Source: Chryseobacterium sp. OV279 (GTDB taxonomy: Bacteria > Bacteroidota > Bacteroidia > Flavobacteriales > Weeksellaceae). From it: a stretch of 64,000 nucleotides of DNA. Position 1 is the stretch's first letter. Each line of letters starts with the position of its first letter. The position numbers and the translations under genes were made by a program. The notes beneath the pieces are model-generated. The model did not search any database and had not been told where the DNA came from. It saw nothing but the letters and a program-made list of their open reading frames with translations. Positions 35,454 through 44,148 of the stretch are shown here, piece by piece. The stretch covers positions 1,539,450-1,603,449 of the forward strand of contig NZ_FQUD01000001.1 in the NCBI RefSeq assembly GCF_900128945.1. The letters run 5' to 3'.

Positions 35454-36012
35454 TTGTTTGCCCTAAATCGGCCTTTTTGAGTAAACGTTATATTTTCTCT
35501 CACAGATCATTTTGATTAGGCAGATTTAACCTTTATTATCCCTTGAATTATTAACCACAAAGTTTTTCTAAGCACTTTAGTTTATCTGAAGTTTAATTAA
35601 TACAGCAAAGAAGAGCACCTAAGTTTTATAAAAAATTAAAATTTTTATTTGTTATAATAAAAAAATTTGTCCAATCTGAGAAATCTGCGCGAGACCAAAC
35701 CAATTGAAACAGTAAATTTTAGAGGATATATACGCAATCATCTGTGTTCATCTGTGAAATCCGTGGTTAATATTTTTCCAATAAAATTTTCACCAATCAA
35801 ATAACATAATAAAATCCCATGAATAAAAGAAAATTCAACTTTTTTCCAATTAAAACACTCCTCAAATTAAAGTTAAACGGATCCTCTATAATCATCACAA
35901 ATAGAAGATTAAAATTAAACACATTTTAAACTTACTTTAAATTCACCATATTGACGAATTATCTTCGGGGATTTAACGAATTTTTGCATTATATTTGTTA
36001 TAAACATAAACC
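35454..36012. other. Long intergenic region with dispersed-repeat remnants
   Basis: About 560 bp with no credible gene. ATTAACCAC (35549-35557) and GTGGTTAAT (near 35762-35770) bound a block containing 'AAGAAGAGCACCTAAG', 'AATCTGCGCGA' and 'TCATCTGTGTTCATCTGTGAAA' phrases. Such phrases recur in intergenic DNA of flavobacteria. The last 25 bp carry the TolC-operon promoter element. Confidence 0.5.
35990..35997 (+). promoter_or_regulatory. -7 element TATATTTG of the TolC operon
   Basis: TAnnTTTG match 15 bp upstream of the ATG at 36013, implying a very short leader. The -33 region is weak. Confidence 0.5.
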
Positions 36013-37422
36013 ATGAAAAACAATTTATTGATTTTTACGTTTAGTTTTTTGGCTTTCCCTGCTTTCTGCCGGGCACAGTCTGCTCCGGATTTTAAAGAAC
36101 TTTTAGACAGTGCTATGGTCCGTGATTCTGATCTCAAAATGCAGATTACCCAGAACAAACTCACAGACCTTGACGGACACAAACTGAAAGACATCTTTCT
36201 TCCCACACTGGAAGTGAGCGGACAGGTCGGATATCTAAATGCAACTGCAAGACTTACATCGCCGGAAATTAATCTGGCGCCCTTTATCAATATTCCGGAA
36301 GGAAGTTTCAATAATAACCTCAATGTTTCCGGATTCTCAGGGATTGCAAAAGCAGATGCCAAAATGCTTCTCTATTCAGGCGGAAAGGTAAAGTACCTGA
36401 AAAAAGCCATCGAAGAAAAGAAAATCTCCGAAGATATTCTCCTTGAAAAAACAAAAGATGATGTTGTCGCCGGTATTTCTAAAGCGTACGACCAGCTAGC
36501 TCTTATCCATCAGTCTAAAAAAGTGCTGGATGAAAGTAAAAAAAGACTCGACATCAACAGAAAAACTGCAGACAAAGCTTTAGGTTATGGACTGATCACT
36601 CCATACGATCATAAAAAAATAGAACTTGCGCAGGCGACGCTGGATGCTAAAATGGTGGAGTATGAGGGCAAAAAAGAACTTCTGCTAACCCAGCTTTATA
36701 TTTTGAGCGGAATCAGTAAAGAACGCCTCAGAATGATCGACCCCGTGCTTGCTCCGTTGGAATTGCTTTCCGCACAGAAAGGAATTGAGGAAAGAGCTGA
36801 GGTTCGTGCCCTGGAACATGGTATAACAGCAGCAGACTATAAAATAAAAGCCGAAAGAACCTGGATGATTCCTAAAGTACAGCTGATGGCATCTGCCTAT
36901 TATATCGGACTTTACGGAAGCCGTATCAAAACCTCGGAAAATGTAATTCCTGCAGTTCCGGCCTTGGGCTATGAAGGCGCAAAACTGGACTGGAGACCTA
37001 CGAATGTGAATATTCTTCCCCTATTAACGGCTGGTGTTGGCTTTAAATGGGAAATCTTTGACGGAAAAGAAGGAAAACACGCAGAAGAAACAGCGAAAGT
37101 TGGAAAAGAAGTCCTTCAGAATAAAAAAGAAGATGCTTTAAAAAAATTAACGCTGAATCAGGCAAATAATCAAACCAATTACGATATAGCAACCGCTCAG
37201 ATCACTTTAAAAGCCAAAGAAAAAGAACTCGCTAAAAACGCTTTGGTTCAGGCTGAGAAAGAATTCAGATACGGGATGAGTAAATCTTCACAGCTCATCG
37301 ATGCGGAAAATGATCTTGAAGTGGTAGAGCTTGAATATCAGAATGCCCTTTTCAATCAGAGAAGAGCCGGAATAGAGCTCATGAGATCGACTCAGGAGCT
37401 TGATATCACCAAACTTTATTAA
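36013..37422 (+). CDS. TolC-family outer membrane efflux protein
   Basis: 469 residues with a signal peptide (LLIFTFSFLAFPAFCRAQ). Long heptad-rich helices, two repeats with the pattern AYDQLALIHQSKKVLDESKKRLDINRKT...GYGLITPYDHKKIELAQATLDA, and the C-terminal TQELDITKLY are those of the outer membrane efflux protein family. It forms the outer-membrane exit duct of a tripartite pump, working with the adjacent fusion protein and ABC-2 permease. First gene of a three-gene operon (gaps 15 and 2 bp). Confidence 0.88.
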   Translation: MKNNLLIFTFSFLAFPAFCRAQSAPDFKELLDSAMVRDSDLKMQITQNKLTDLDGHKLKDIFLPTLEVSGQVGYLNATARLTSPEINLAPFINIPEGSFNNNLNVSGFSGIAKADAKMLLYSGGKVKYLKKAIEEKKISEDILLEKTKDDVVAGISKAYDQLALIHQSKKVLDESKKRLDINRKTADKALGYGLITPYDHKKIELAQATLDAKMVEYEGKKELLLTQLYILSGISKERLRMIDPVLAPLELLSAQKGIEERAEVRALEHGITAADYKIKAERTWMIPKVQLMASAYYIGLYGSRIKTSENVIPAVPALGYEGAKLDWRPTNVNILPLLTAGVGFKWEIFDGKEGKHAEETAKVGKEVLQNKKEDALKKLTLNQANNQTNYDIATAQITLKAKEKELAKNALVQAEKEFRYGMSKSSQLIDAENDLEVVELEYQNALFNQRRAGIELMRSTQELDITKLY

Positions 37423-37437
37423 TCCCTTACTATTAAA

Positions 37438-38397
37438 ATGATGCATAAAAATATATTCACCCTCTTTGCTGCTCTTTTTCTATTGGGGAGCTGCAGTGAA
37501 AAGAAAGAAAACCTGAACGATTCCGCGGGGAAGACCAAAAAAGATGTCGTCTCTTTTGCTCCTAAAGTCACCGGAAGAATTCTTAAAATATACGTAACGG
37601 AAGGACAGACCGTGAAAAAAGGCGATACGCTGGCCTTACTGGATGTTCCGGAAGTTTCTGCAAAAATTGCTCAGGCTCAGGGTGCGGTTAGCGCGGCGAC
37701 AGCTCAGGAGCAGATGGCAAAAAACGGAGCAACGGGAGATCAGTTGAGACAGCTTCAGGCTAAATATAAAGGCTTGAAAGAACAGTATGAATTTGCCCAG
37801 AAATCATATAAAAGAGCCAATAATATGTTCCGCGACAGCTTAATGTCTCCTCAGGCTCACGATGAGGTGTATGCAAAACTACAGGGCGCGAAAGCTCAGT
37901 ATGATGCTGTGGTAGCCGAACTGGACGATGTACAGAGAGGAACCCGCGTGGAAAAAGTGGAAATGGCAGCCGGACAGGCTTCTCAGGCTAAAGGAGCTCT
38001 TCAGGAGGCCAATGTAGCCTACTCCGAGAGATACATTATCGCGACCAATGATATGGAAATAGAAACCATCAGCTTGAATGCGGGAGAATTGGCAACGGCT
38101 GGTTTTGCTTTATTCAACGGATATATTCCGGAAAGTACCTATTTCAGATTCACAGTTCCGGAAAGTGCCATTTCAAAATACAAAAAGGGACAGGAGGTTA
38201 ATATGCAGGTGGTGTATAATAAAGAAACTTTGAAAGGGACAATTGTTTACATCAAACAGCTGACAAGATATGCGGATATTACAACCGCTTATCCAGACTA
38301 TCAGCTGCAGGACGCAGTCTATGAAATCAAAGTGAAACCTACAGACATGAATAAGGCTAAAGGTATATTGGTGAATGCTAACGTTATCCTGAAATAA
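37438..38397 (+). CDS. HlyD-type periplasmic membrane fusion lipoprotein
   Basis: 319 residues. The lipobox LLGSC gives a lipid-anchored start, instead of the single transmembrane helix of classical HlyD. Biotinyl-lipoyl halves frame a helical hairpin: ILKIYVTEGQTVKKGDTLALLDVPEVSAKIAQAQG, then coiled coil, then ATNDMEIETISLNAGELATAG. The beta-barrel part is FRFTVPESAISKYKKGQEVNMQV. It links the inner-membrane permease to the TolC-like duct. The ATG pair at the start leaves a choice of one codon. Confidence 0.85.
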   Translation: MMHKNIFTLFAALFLLGSCSEKKENLNDSAGKTKKDVVSFAPKVTGRILKIYVTEGQTVKKGDTLALLDVPEVSAKIAQAQGAVSAATAQEQMAKNGATGDQLRQLQAKYKGLKEQYEFAQKSYKRANNMFRDSLMSPQAHDEVYAKLQGAKAQYDAVVAELDDVQRGTRVEKVEMAAGQASQAKGALQEANVAYSERYIIATNDMEIETISLNAGELATAGFALFNGYIPESTYFRFTVPESAISKYKKGQEVNMQVVYNKETLKGTIVYIKQLTRYADITTAYPDYQLQDAVYEIKVKPTDMNKAKGILVNANVILK

Positions 38398-38399
38398 TT

Positions 38400-39590
38400 A
38401 TGAAAGAATTTTTCCGTCTTTTAAAACGAGAGTTCAGGCTTTTTATAGGCAATTCTACCCTAAGGACCGTATTTTTTCTGGCCCCGGTATTCTATGCCAC
38501 ACTCTTAGGTTTCGTGTACAAAAGCGGAAAAGTGGAACATACGCCTATACTTGTTGTTGACCGGGATAATACACCGTTATCAAGCCAGCTGACCGATATG
38601 CTGGATGACAATAAAAGCATCAGCATCATTAAATATGCCCAAGAACCGCTCAGTATAAAAGATGAAGTGATCAGGCATGAAGCTGCTGCTGTTGTGATTA
38701 TTCCGTCAAGGTTTGAAGCTGATATGCTCCAGAAAAAATATCCAGAACTGAATGTCTACGTCAATACCGGAAACGTCCTTACCGCGAATTTTGCTTCCAA
38801 AGCACTTCAGCTTACGATAGGAACTTTTTCTGCCGGAGCCTCGATCAAAGCTTTACAAAAGGCAGGAATGCCCGCTACGAAAGCAGCTACACAGTATGAA
38901 CCTTTCAAAGCCAATTATATTACACTTTTCAATACCACAGGAAACTATCTGATCTTCATGTGGCCGGCGATGCTGGCTGTCGTTCTTCAGCAGGTTATTC
39001 TTCTGGCGATGGCGGTAAGTTTTGCTGCCGAATTTGAAAGAGGATCTTTTGTTAAAGAATATCTGAAGATGAAAAGATGGGCATTCCCAACCATGCTGAT
39101 TAAAGTGATCCCGATCTGGGTGTTCTCCATTCTCATTGTCGGAGTCTACTACTTTATGCATATGATTTTCCGGGTACCAATGCCGGAAGGAATACTTAAT
39201 TTTATCCTTCTGACGGCAGTATTTGTAGGTTCCGCTTCATTTTTGGGAGTACTCATCAGCATATTGATTCCGGATGCTTTGAAAGCCACTCAGATTCTGA
39301 TGGTCATTGCATCTCCGGCATTCATTATCAGTGGGTTCACATGGCCGTTGAGCGCAATGCCTGCCTTCGTTCAGTTTATTGCCAATATCATTCCCCTGAC
39401 TCCTTTCCTTCAGGCTTTTAAAATTTTACTGATCCAGAAAGGTTCCGTCGAACTTACATTTCCCTTCTTAAAACATTTAAGCATTCTATTGGTTATCTAT
39501 GCCATCCTGGGCTGGATTGCTTTAAAGATCAAACTGTGGTTTATTTTTAGAAATACAGGTTCTGAAGAGATAGAGGAGGTTGTAGAGTAG
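38400..39590 (+). CDS. ABC-2 type transporter permease
   Basis: 396 residues. One N-terminal membrane helix (TVFFLAPVFYATLLGFVY), a large extracytoplasmic domain (residues about 40-175), and five or six C-terminal helices, including PAMLAVVLQQVILLAMAVSFAAEFERGS and FIISGFTWPLSAMPAFVQFIANIIPLTPFLQAF. This is the layout of YhhJ/YbhR-type permeases. Most such systems encode a second permease and an ATPase next to each other; here neither is present, so the ATPase must be elsewhere or the unit is reduced. Substrate unknown, probably hydrophobic compounds. Confidence 0.87.
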   Translation: MKEFFRLLKREFRLFIGNSTLRTVFFLAPVFYATLLGFVYKSGKVEHTPILVVDRDNTPLSSQLTDMLDDNKSISIIKYAQEPLSIKDEVIRHEAAAVVIIPSRFEADMLQKKYPELNVYVNTGNVLTANFASKALQLTIGTFSAGASIKALQKAGMPATKAATQYEPFKANYITLFNTTGNYLIFMWPAMLAVVLQQVILLAMAVSFAAEFERGSFVKEYLKMKRWAFPTMLIKVIPIWVFSILIVGVYYFMHMIFRVPMPEGILNFILLTAVFVGSASFLGVLISILIPDALKATQILMVIASPAFIISGFTWPLSAMPAFVQFIANIIPLTPFLQAFKILLIQKGSVELTFPFLKHLSILLVIYAILGWIALKIKLWFIFRNTGSEEIEEVVE

Positions 39591-39660
39591 TTATGAGTTT
39601 TAGGGATACGAGATACGTGATACTAGTTTCGAGTGTTCAAAACCGGCAAACTTACCCATA

Positions 39661-39750
39661 ATTAACTTCACATCCCGAAAACCCGCAACTAGCAACTAGC
39701 AACTGACAACTAGCAACTAATAACCCGCAACCCGGAACTCGCAACCCCAA
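39661..39750. repeat. Short imperfect tandem repeats (CAACTAG/CAACCCG units)
   Basis: AACCCGCAACTAGCAACTAG..., then ...GACAACTAGCAACTAATAACCCGCAACCC: about ten degenerate 7- to 8-bp units with a common core of AACT(A/C) or AACCC. Non-coding. The same kind of simple repeat is frequent between genes in Chryseobacterium. Confidence 0.6.
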
Positions 39751-39801
39751 ACACGTCACCGTTTTTTTCATTCCCCTATAAAAATCAAAAGAAAAAACTG
39801 A

Positions 39802-39809
39802 TATATTTG
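39802..39809 (+). promoter_or_regulatory. -7 element TATATTTG upstream of the DUF1569 gene
   Basis: TAnnTTTG match 22 bp upstream of the ATG at 39832; no clear -33 element. Confidence 0.4.
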
Positions 39810-39831
39810 CTTTCAGATAATTAGAAAGTAT

Positions 39832-40287
39832 ATGGAAAATGTATTTGACGCAAAAGACGCTCAAAACTATATTGATAGGATAAATAATCTGGTAGAGGAT
39901 ACTCACGGTTTATGGGGGAAAATGACGGTTGACCAGATGCTTGCGCACTGCAGCGTATCTTATGAAATGGTTTACGAGCCTGAAAAACATAAAAAACCGG
40001 GATCTATTGCTAAGTTTATTTTAAAGACGTTTGTAAAGCCCAAAGTGGTTGGAGAAAAAGCGTATCCGAGAGATTCCCCTACAGCACCCCAGTTTTTGAT
40101 CACTGGAAGAAAAAACTTTGATGATGAGAAGAAAAGGCTGATCGGTTTTATCCAAAAAACACAGCAGCTGGGTCCTGAAGCTTTTGATGGTAAAGAGTCA
40201 TTTTCTTTTGGAAAATTAAATTCTACAGAGTGGAATAATATGTTTGCAAAACATCTGAATCACCACCTGTCTCAGTTTGGAGTATAA
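39832..40287 (+). CDS. DUF1569 (DinB-like) protein
   Basis: 151 residues, soluble. MTVDQMLAHCSVSYEMVYE near residue 41, the GEKAYPRDSPTAPQFLITGRKNFDDEKKRL segment, and the C-terminal HLNHHLSQFGV with a His pair match DUF1569, a four-helix bundle related to DinB with three possible metal-binding His. A metal-dependent transferase role similar to DinB/bacillithiol S-transferases is possible but unproven. First of a run of small genes on the plus strand. Confidence 0.8.
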   Translation: MENVFDAKDAQNYIDRINNLVEDTHGLWGKMTVDQMLAHCSVSYEMVYEPEKHKKPGSIAKFILKTFVKPKVVGEKAYPRDSPTAPQFLITGRKNFDDEKKRLIGFIQKTQQLGPEAFDGKESFSFGKLNSTEWNNMFAKHLNHHLSQFGV

Positions 40288-40296
40288 AACCACGAT

Positions 40297-40767
40297 ATGA
40301 AAAAACTTTTATGGATCCTCATTCTTGCCTGCAATTTTGCATGGGGGCAAATGCCTGATATTTCAAATGTCTGGCTGAACAACAGCAAACCTTATATCGG
40401 AACCATTGGCAACAGCGGACAACAGCTGAAACTGAAAGTCAATATCTCCGAACAGAATAAGAAAAATGACCAGGAATATTTTATTTCCGGGTATTCTCTC
40501 GTGGATGACAACTACGCGAAATATGAAGGGAAAATTACCATTTCGAAATATAGAGATGCGAAAAGAAAAGGAGTGGTTTTCGGGGATTATGAACTGGCAG
40601 AAGAAGCAAAAGGAAAACATTCCGGTATTTTTAAAGGTAAATTTATTTATACCTTCAAGTGGAATAAAAAAACTGAAAAAATAGAAGGACAGTATATAGA
40701 ATTTATTGGAGATTGGAAAAGTTATGACGGAACGCTGGACTTTAAAACCCGTTTAAAAAATCAATAA
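40297..40767 (+). CDS. Unknown small secreted protein
   Basis: 156 residues with a signal peptide (LLWILILACNFAWGQ). The rest is rich in beta-strand-like, charged and aromatic stretches (YFISGYSLVDDNYAKYEGKITISKY, GIFKGKFIYTFKWNKKTEKIEGQYIEF), suggesting a lipocalin-like or other small beta barrel. No family recognised. Gaps of 9 and 2 bp on either side indicate an operon with the DUF1569 gene and the membrane protein downstream. Confidence 0.6.
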   Translation: MKKLLWILILACNFAWGQMPDISNVWLNNSKPYIGTIGNSGQQLKLKVNISEQNKKNDQEYFISGYSLVDDNYAKYEGKITISKYRDAKRKGVVFGDYELAEEAKGKHSGIFKGKFIYTFKWNKKTEKIEGQYIEFIGDWKSYDGTLDFKTRLKNQ

Positions 40768-40769
40768 CC

Positions 40770-41165
40770 ATGTTAAGAAGAATATTGGCTGTCCCGGCGG
40801 GACTTATTGCAGGAATTATCTGCATTACCATCGTTGAGAAAATAGGGCATCAGGTGTATCCGCCTCCGGCAGCAGCGGGAAGTGGTGATATGACAGCGAT
40901 GAAAGAATATGTAGCGACAGCTCCTTTTATGGCGTTGTTTTTCGTAGTCATTGGCTATGCGCTGGCTGCGTTCGTTTCAGGATTTACAGCTTCCAAAGTA
41001 GCAAGTAATGGAAAGCACACTTCTGCAGCAGTCTGTGGAGTTATTTTTCTGTTCATAACCATTTATATGATGTTTTCCCTGCCTACGCCGATCTGGTTCT
41101 GGGTATTGGGAATTGTCGTGTGGGGATTGGTGTTTGTGGGAAGTAAACTGGCTTTAAAAAAATAA
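40770..41165 (+). CDS. Four-helix membrane protein, unknown
   Basis: 131 residues with four hydrophobic segments: RILAVPAGLIAGIICITIVEKIG, FMALFFVVIGYALAAFVSGFTASK, AVCGVIFLFITIYMMFSLP and IWFWVLGIVVWGLVFVGSKLA. A short periplasmic loop contains a conserved-looking YPPPAAAGSGD. Resembles small uncharacterised Bacteroidota membrane proteins; function unknown. It follows the secreted protein gene by 2 bp. Confidence 0.6.
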   Translation: MLRRILAVPAGLIAGIICITIVEKIGHQVYPPPAAAGSGDMTAMKEYVATAPFMALFFVVIGYALAAFVSGFTASKVASNGKHTSAAVCGVIFLFITIYMMFSLPTPIWFWVLGIVVWGLVFVGSKLALKK

Positions 41166-41172
41166 AAAACTA

Positions 41173-41209
41173 CATATGAAATCGGCATTATAATGTACGA
41201 TTCCATATG
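41173..41209. repeat. Inverted repeat CATATGAAATCG / CGATTCCATATG
   Basis: 12-bp arms at 41173-41184 and 41198-41209 with one mismatch and a 13-bp centre, in the short gap before the VOC gene. CATATGAAAT also occurs at that gene's start (41233), so part of the region may be a duplicated start segment. Confidence 0.5.
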
Positions 41210-41234
41210 ACCATTAAAAAAATCAAAAATACAT

Positions 41235-41606
41235 ATGAAATTAGGAGCATTTTCAATCAGTTTAAGTGTCAAGGATCTTCAGAAGTCTAAAGATTTTTAT
41301 GAAAAACTGGGTTTCTCTGTGATGGCCGGTAAAATGGAGCAGAATTATCTGATCATGAAAAACGGAAGTACGCTGGTAGGTTTATTTCAGGCGATGTTCG
41401 ACGGAAATATGCTGACATTCAATCCGGGATGGGACGAAAATGCCCAGAATCTGGAATCTTTTGATGATGTACGCGATATTCAGAAACATTTAAAGGAAAA
41501 CGGCGTGGAACTTGAGAAAGCAGCAGACGAAAGCACTTCAGGACCCGAACATATCTTCCTGAAAGATCCGGACGGAAACATGATTTTAATAGACCAACAC
41601 AGATAA
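41235..41606 (+). CDS. VOC superfamily (glyoxalase-like) protein
   Basis: 123 residues: LGAFSISLSVKDLQKSKDFYEKLGFSV at the start and GPEHIFLKDPDGNMILIDQ at the end are the typical first and last strands of a vicinal-oxygen-chelate protein. Metal-ligand positions are only partly conserved. Such proteins serve in antibiotic binding, dioxygenase or lyase chemistry; the substrate cannot be named. It precedes an SRPBCC gene by 9 bp. Confidence 0.85.
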   Translation: MKLGAFSISLSVKDLQKSKDFYEKLGFSVMAGKMEQNYLIMKNGSTLVGLFQAMFDGNMLTFNPGWDENAQNLESFDDVRDIQKHLKENGVELEKAADESTSGPEHIFLKDPDGNMILIDQHR

Positions 41607-41615
41607 TCCTAACTC

Positions 41616-42158
41616 ATGAAAATATTAAAGAAAATTATTCTCGTTTTGGCTTCTATCCTGATTCTATGGATGGTGGTGGCCGCTTTTATCTCAGGAGACT
41701 GTGTGTATGAGAAATCAATCACCATTAATGCTCCGGTTGAAAAAGTGTGGCAGCAGACCAATACATTAAAAGCAATGGATCAGTGGAGCCCTTGGAACGA
41801 CCTGGATCCTGCCATGAAAAAAGACTGGACCGGAACCACCGGACAGCCTGGTGAAAAAGTATGCTGGGACAGTCAGAAAGATGCGGCCGGAAAAGGCTGT
41901 CAGGAAGTGAAAAAAATAGATGAAGCAGGCAAAAGAATTGATACGGAACTCCTGTTTTTAACCCCTTATAAAAGTGAAGCCAATGCCTTTGTGAAAATCG
42001 TTCCGGAAGGAAACGGAAGCAAGACGACATGGGGATTTACATCAAAAATACCTTATCCGTTCACGGTAATGAAATTGTTTATGAATATGGAAGATGCTAT
42101 TGGAAAAGATTACCAGAAAGGACTTTCCAGATTAAAAGAATTATCTGAGAAATCTTAA
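41616..42158 (+). CDS. Membrane-anchored SRPBCC (polyketide-cyclase-like) protein
   Basis: 180 residues. The N-terminal segment ILKKIILVLASILILWMVVAAF is a membrane anchor. The remainder (KSITINAPVEKVWQQTNTLKAMDQWSPWNDLDPAMK, YKSEANAFVKIVPEGNGSKTTWGF) is an SRPBCC/START-like fold of the polyketide cyclase 2 group, which binds small hydrophobic ligands. Probably periplasmic and tethered. In an operon-like row with VOC genes on both sides. Confidence 0.8.
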   Translation: MKILKKIILVLASILILWMVVAAFISGDCVYEKSITINAPVEKVWQQTNTLKAMDQWSPWNDLDPAMKKDWTGTTGQPGEKVCWDSQKDAAGKGCQEVKKIDEAGKRIDTELLFLTPYKSEANAFVKIVPEGNGSKTTWGFTSKIPYPFTVMKLFMNMEDAIGKDYQKGLSRLKELSEKS

Positions 42159-42196
42159 AAGAAACTCATTAAAACTTAACTCATAAAAAAACAATC

Positions 42197-42646
42197 ATGG
42201 CATCAGTAAACGTTTATTTAACATTTAATGGAAACTGCAGAGAAGCATTCGATTTCTACAAATCAGTTTTCGGAGGAGAATATCCTTACATCGGAACTTT
42301 CGGGGAAATGCCTCCAATGGAAGGCAAAGAAACTTCGGAAGAAGACAAAAACAAAATCATGCACGTTTCTCTTCCTATTTCAAAAGAAACCATCTTAATG
42401 GGTAGCGATACTGCCGGAGAATGGTCATCTCAGTTGAAAGAAGGGAATAATTTTGCTATTTCCATCAATGCAGAATCTAAAGAAGAAGCCAATCAGTTAT
42501 TCAATGGGCTTTCTGCGGGAGGACAGGTAACCATGGCATTGGCAGATACTTTCTGGGGAGCTTATTTCGGAATGTTTACGGATAAATTCGGAATCAACTG
42601 GATGGTTAATTACGATGATCCTGCCAAAATGCAGCAGCATCCTTAA
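42197..42646 (+). CDS. PhnB-like VOC family protein
   Basis: 149 residues. VYLTFNGNCREAFDFYKSVFGGEY at the start, KIMHVSLPISKETILMGSD in the middle and TFWGAYFGMFTDKFGINWMVNYD at the end are the hallmark of PhnB/DUF899-like '3-demethylubiquinone-9 3-methyltransferase' family members, which are VOC folds of unknown activity. A terminator follows at 42682-42705. Confidence 0.87.
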   Translation: MASVNVYLTFNGNCREAFDFYKSVFGGEYPYIGTFGEMPPMEGKETSEEDKNKIMHVSLPISKETILMGSDTAGEWSSQLKEGNNFAISINAESKEEANQLFNGLSAGGQVTMALADTFWGAYFGMFTDKFGINWMVNYDDPAKMQQHP

Positions 42647-42681
42647 GATGTATATTTTGTATACGAAATATAGTTAAAACT

Positions 42682-42705
42682 AACCGGCGGATGGATCTGC
42701 CGGTT
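42682..42705 (+). terminator. Intrinsic terminator after the PhnB-like gene
   Basis: AACCGGC (42682-42688) pairs with GCCGGTT (42699-42705), with partial pairing inside the 10-nt loop, followed by TTTATTTTAT. Confidence 0.75.
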
Positions 42706-42861
42706 TTTATTTTATGATACATTTGCATTCCGAAAATTTTTAAATTTGGGGAGAGGTGGCAGATGATAGGTAACAGGTGAGAGGGATTAGGGATTAGGGA
42801 TTAGCGTGAAAATAAATCTTACTGCTTAAAGTTTACAACCTCCGGCATAAAAAAAACAGAT

Positions 42862-43254
42862 ATGAAATTTACTATTGAACAAATTAAAGCAGAACATCAG
42901 AAAGTAAAAAGCGGAGCAGATTTTCCCGCATACATCCAGGCCATAAAGAATCTTGGCGTTGCAGATTATACGGTTTCTGTAGCGGATGGGAATACCCAGT
43001 ATTTTGATACAGAAAACGAAACGGCGCAAACAGGAAGAAAGTACGATCACCTTACCGTTTCAAAAATTGTAAACCTGGACCAGTTTAAAACAAGATTAAA
43101 GCTTCACCAGCAGGGCGGAACAGATTATCTTACATTCTGCAACGACTGCGCAGAAAACGGTGTAGAAGGCTGGAAAATGGATCTTAATGAAATGACCTGT
43201 ACCTATTTTGATACAGATGGCAATGAAATCCTGGTAGAACAAATCCCCGGCTAA
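42862..43254 (+). CDS. DUF1398 family protein
   Basis: 130 residues. FTIEQIKAEHQKVKSGADFPAYIQAIKNLGVADYTVSVADG, then DYLTFCNDCAENGVEGWKMDLNEMTCTYFD, match the DUF1398 family, annotated in places as 'phage envelope protein'. It is cytoplasmic with no signal sequence. No phage genes are near, so the phage label should not be carried over. Function unknown. Confidence 0.8.
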   Translation: MKFTIEQIKAEHQKVKSGADFPAYIQAIKNLGVADYTVSVADGNTQYFDTENETAQTGRKYDHLTVSKIVNLDQFKTRLKLHQQGGTDYLTFCNDCAENGVEGWKMDLNEMTCTYFDTDGNEILVEQIPG

Positions 43255-43315
43255 TACATACGGTCTATTGCTTACTGCGTAAAGCTTCCAGTCTCTAGTT
43301 TAAAATATTATATTG

Positions 43316-43347
43316 TTTGCAATTATTGATTTAAATTATTAATTTTG
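43316..43347 (+). promoter_or_regulatory. Promoter TTTG-N20-TAATTTTG upstream of the DUF2490 gene
   Basis: -33 TTTG (43316-43319) and -7 TAATTTTG (43340-43347) are close to the Bacteroidota consensus. This is the best-matching promoter pair in the window, 33 bp upstream of the ATG at 43380. Confidence 0.55.
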
Positions 43348-43379
43348 TTCTGCACGATAGATAATAGTAATTGGTAATT

Positions 43380-44057
43380 ATGAGAAAGGTCTTTACGAAG
43401 CTGGCGTTTACAGTATTGAGTCTGGGGTCAATAGCAGCCTATGCGCAGAAAAATGATTTGGGAGCGTGGTATATGTATTTCGGAAATAATAAGATCAGCA
43501 AGAAGCTGAATCTCCACAACGAAATCCAGTACCGTAACTTTGATGCAGTAGGAGACCTTGAACAATTATTGATCCGTACGGGAATCGGGTATGACCTGAC
43601 TGAAAATAACAATAATGTTTTGCTGGGGTACGGTTTTATTTTAAGCCAGCCTTATGTAAACGGAGAAAAAAAGGAGAATATAGAGCACAGGATCTTCCAG
43701 CAGTTTATCACCAAACAGAAATTCGGACGTTTTAATCTGCAGCACAGATACCGTCTGGAAGAACGTTTTCTGCAGGATGATTTCAGGATGAGATTCCGGT
43801 ATATGATCGGGCTGAATATTCCGATCACCCAAAAGGAAATGCTCCCGAAATCGCTTTATGCTTCGGTGTATAACGAGACTTTCTTAAGTTTTGACAGTCC
43901 CGTTTTCGACAGGAACAGAGTCTACGGAGCTTTAGGATATGTTATCAATAAAAACATGAGGATAGAAGCGGGTTACATGAATCAGATTCAGGAAAACAAG
44001 AACCGCGGGCAGATTCAGATCGGGTTTTATAATAATATTCCTTTTAATAAAAATTAA
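43380..44057 (+). CDS. DUF2490 outer-membrane beta-barrel protein
   Basis: 225 residues from the ATG at 43380 (a TTG nine bases earlier gives a longer frame). Signal peptide ending AYAQ. DLGAWYMYFGNNKISKKLNLHNEIQYRNF, LLIRTGIGYDLTENNNNVLLGYGF, IEHRIFQQFITKQKFGRFNLQHRYRLEERF and the C-terminal EAGYMNQIQ...QIQIGFYNNIPF match DUF2490, a 10- or 12-stranded outer membrane barrel. Transport role unknown. It is followed by a bestrophin-like gene after 91 bp. Confidence 0.82.
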   Translation: MRKVFTKLAFTVLSLGSIAAYAQKNDLGAWYMYFGNNKISKKLNLHNEIQYRNFDAVGDLEQLLIRTGIGYDLTENNNNVLLGYGFILSQPYVNGEKKENIEHRIFQQFITKQKFGRFNLQHRYRLEERFLQDDFRMRFRYMIGLNIPITQKEMLPKSLYASVYNETFLSFDSPVFDRNRVYGALGYVINKNMRIEAGYMNQIQENKNRGQIQIGFYNNIPFNKN

Positions 44058-44148
44058 TACTGACAGCCTTTGCCGGATGCGATGATGATGAAAAAAAACT
44101 GTTAGTTTAGACAAGATAATCAACAGATCACAAAATAAATAAACACAT

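Noticed and set aside
42862..43254. Phage envelope protein
   Set aside because: The DUF1398 family is sometimes labelled so, but there are no phage genes nearby and the product is a small soluble protein.
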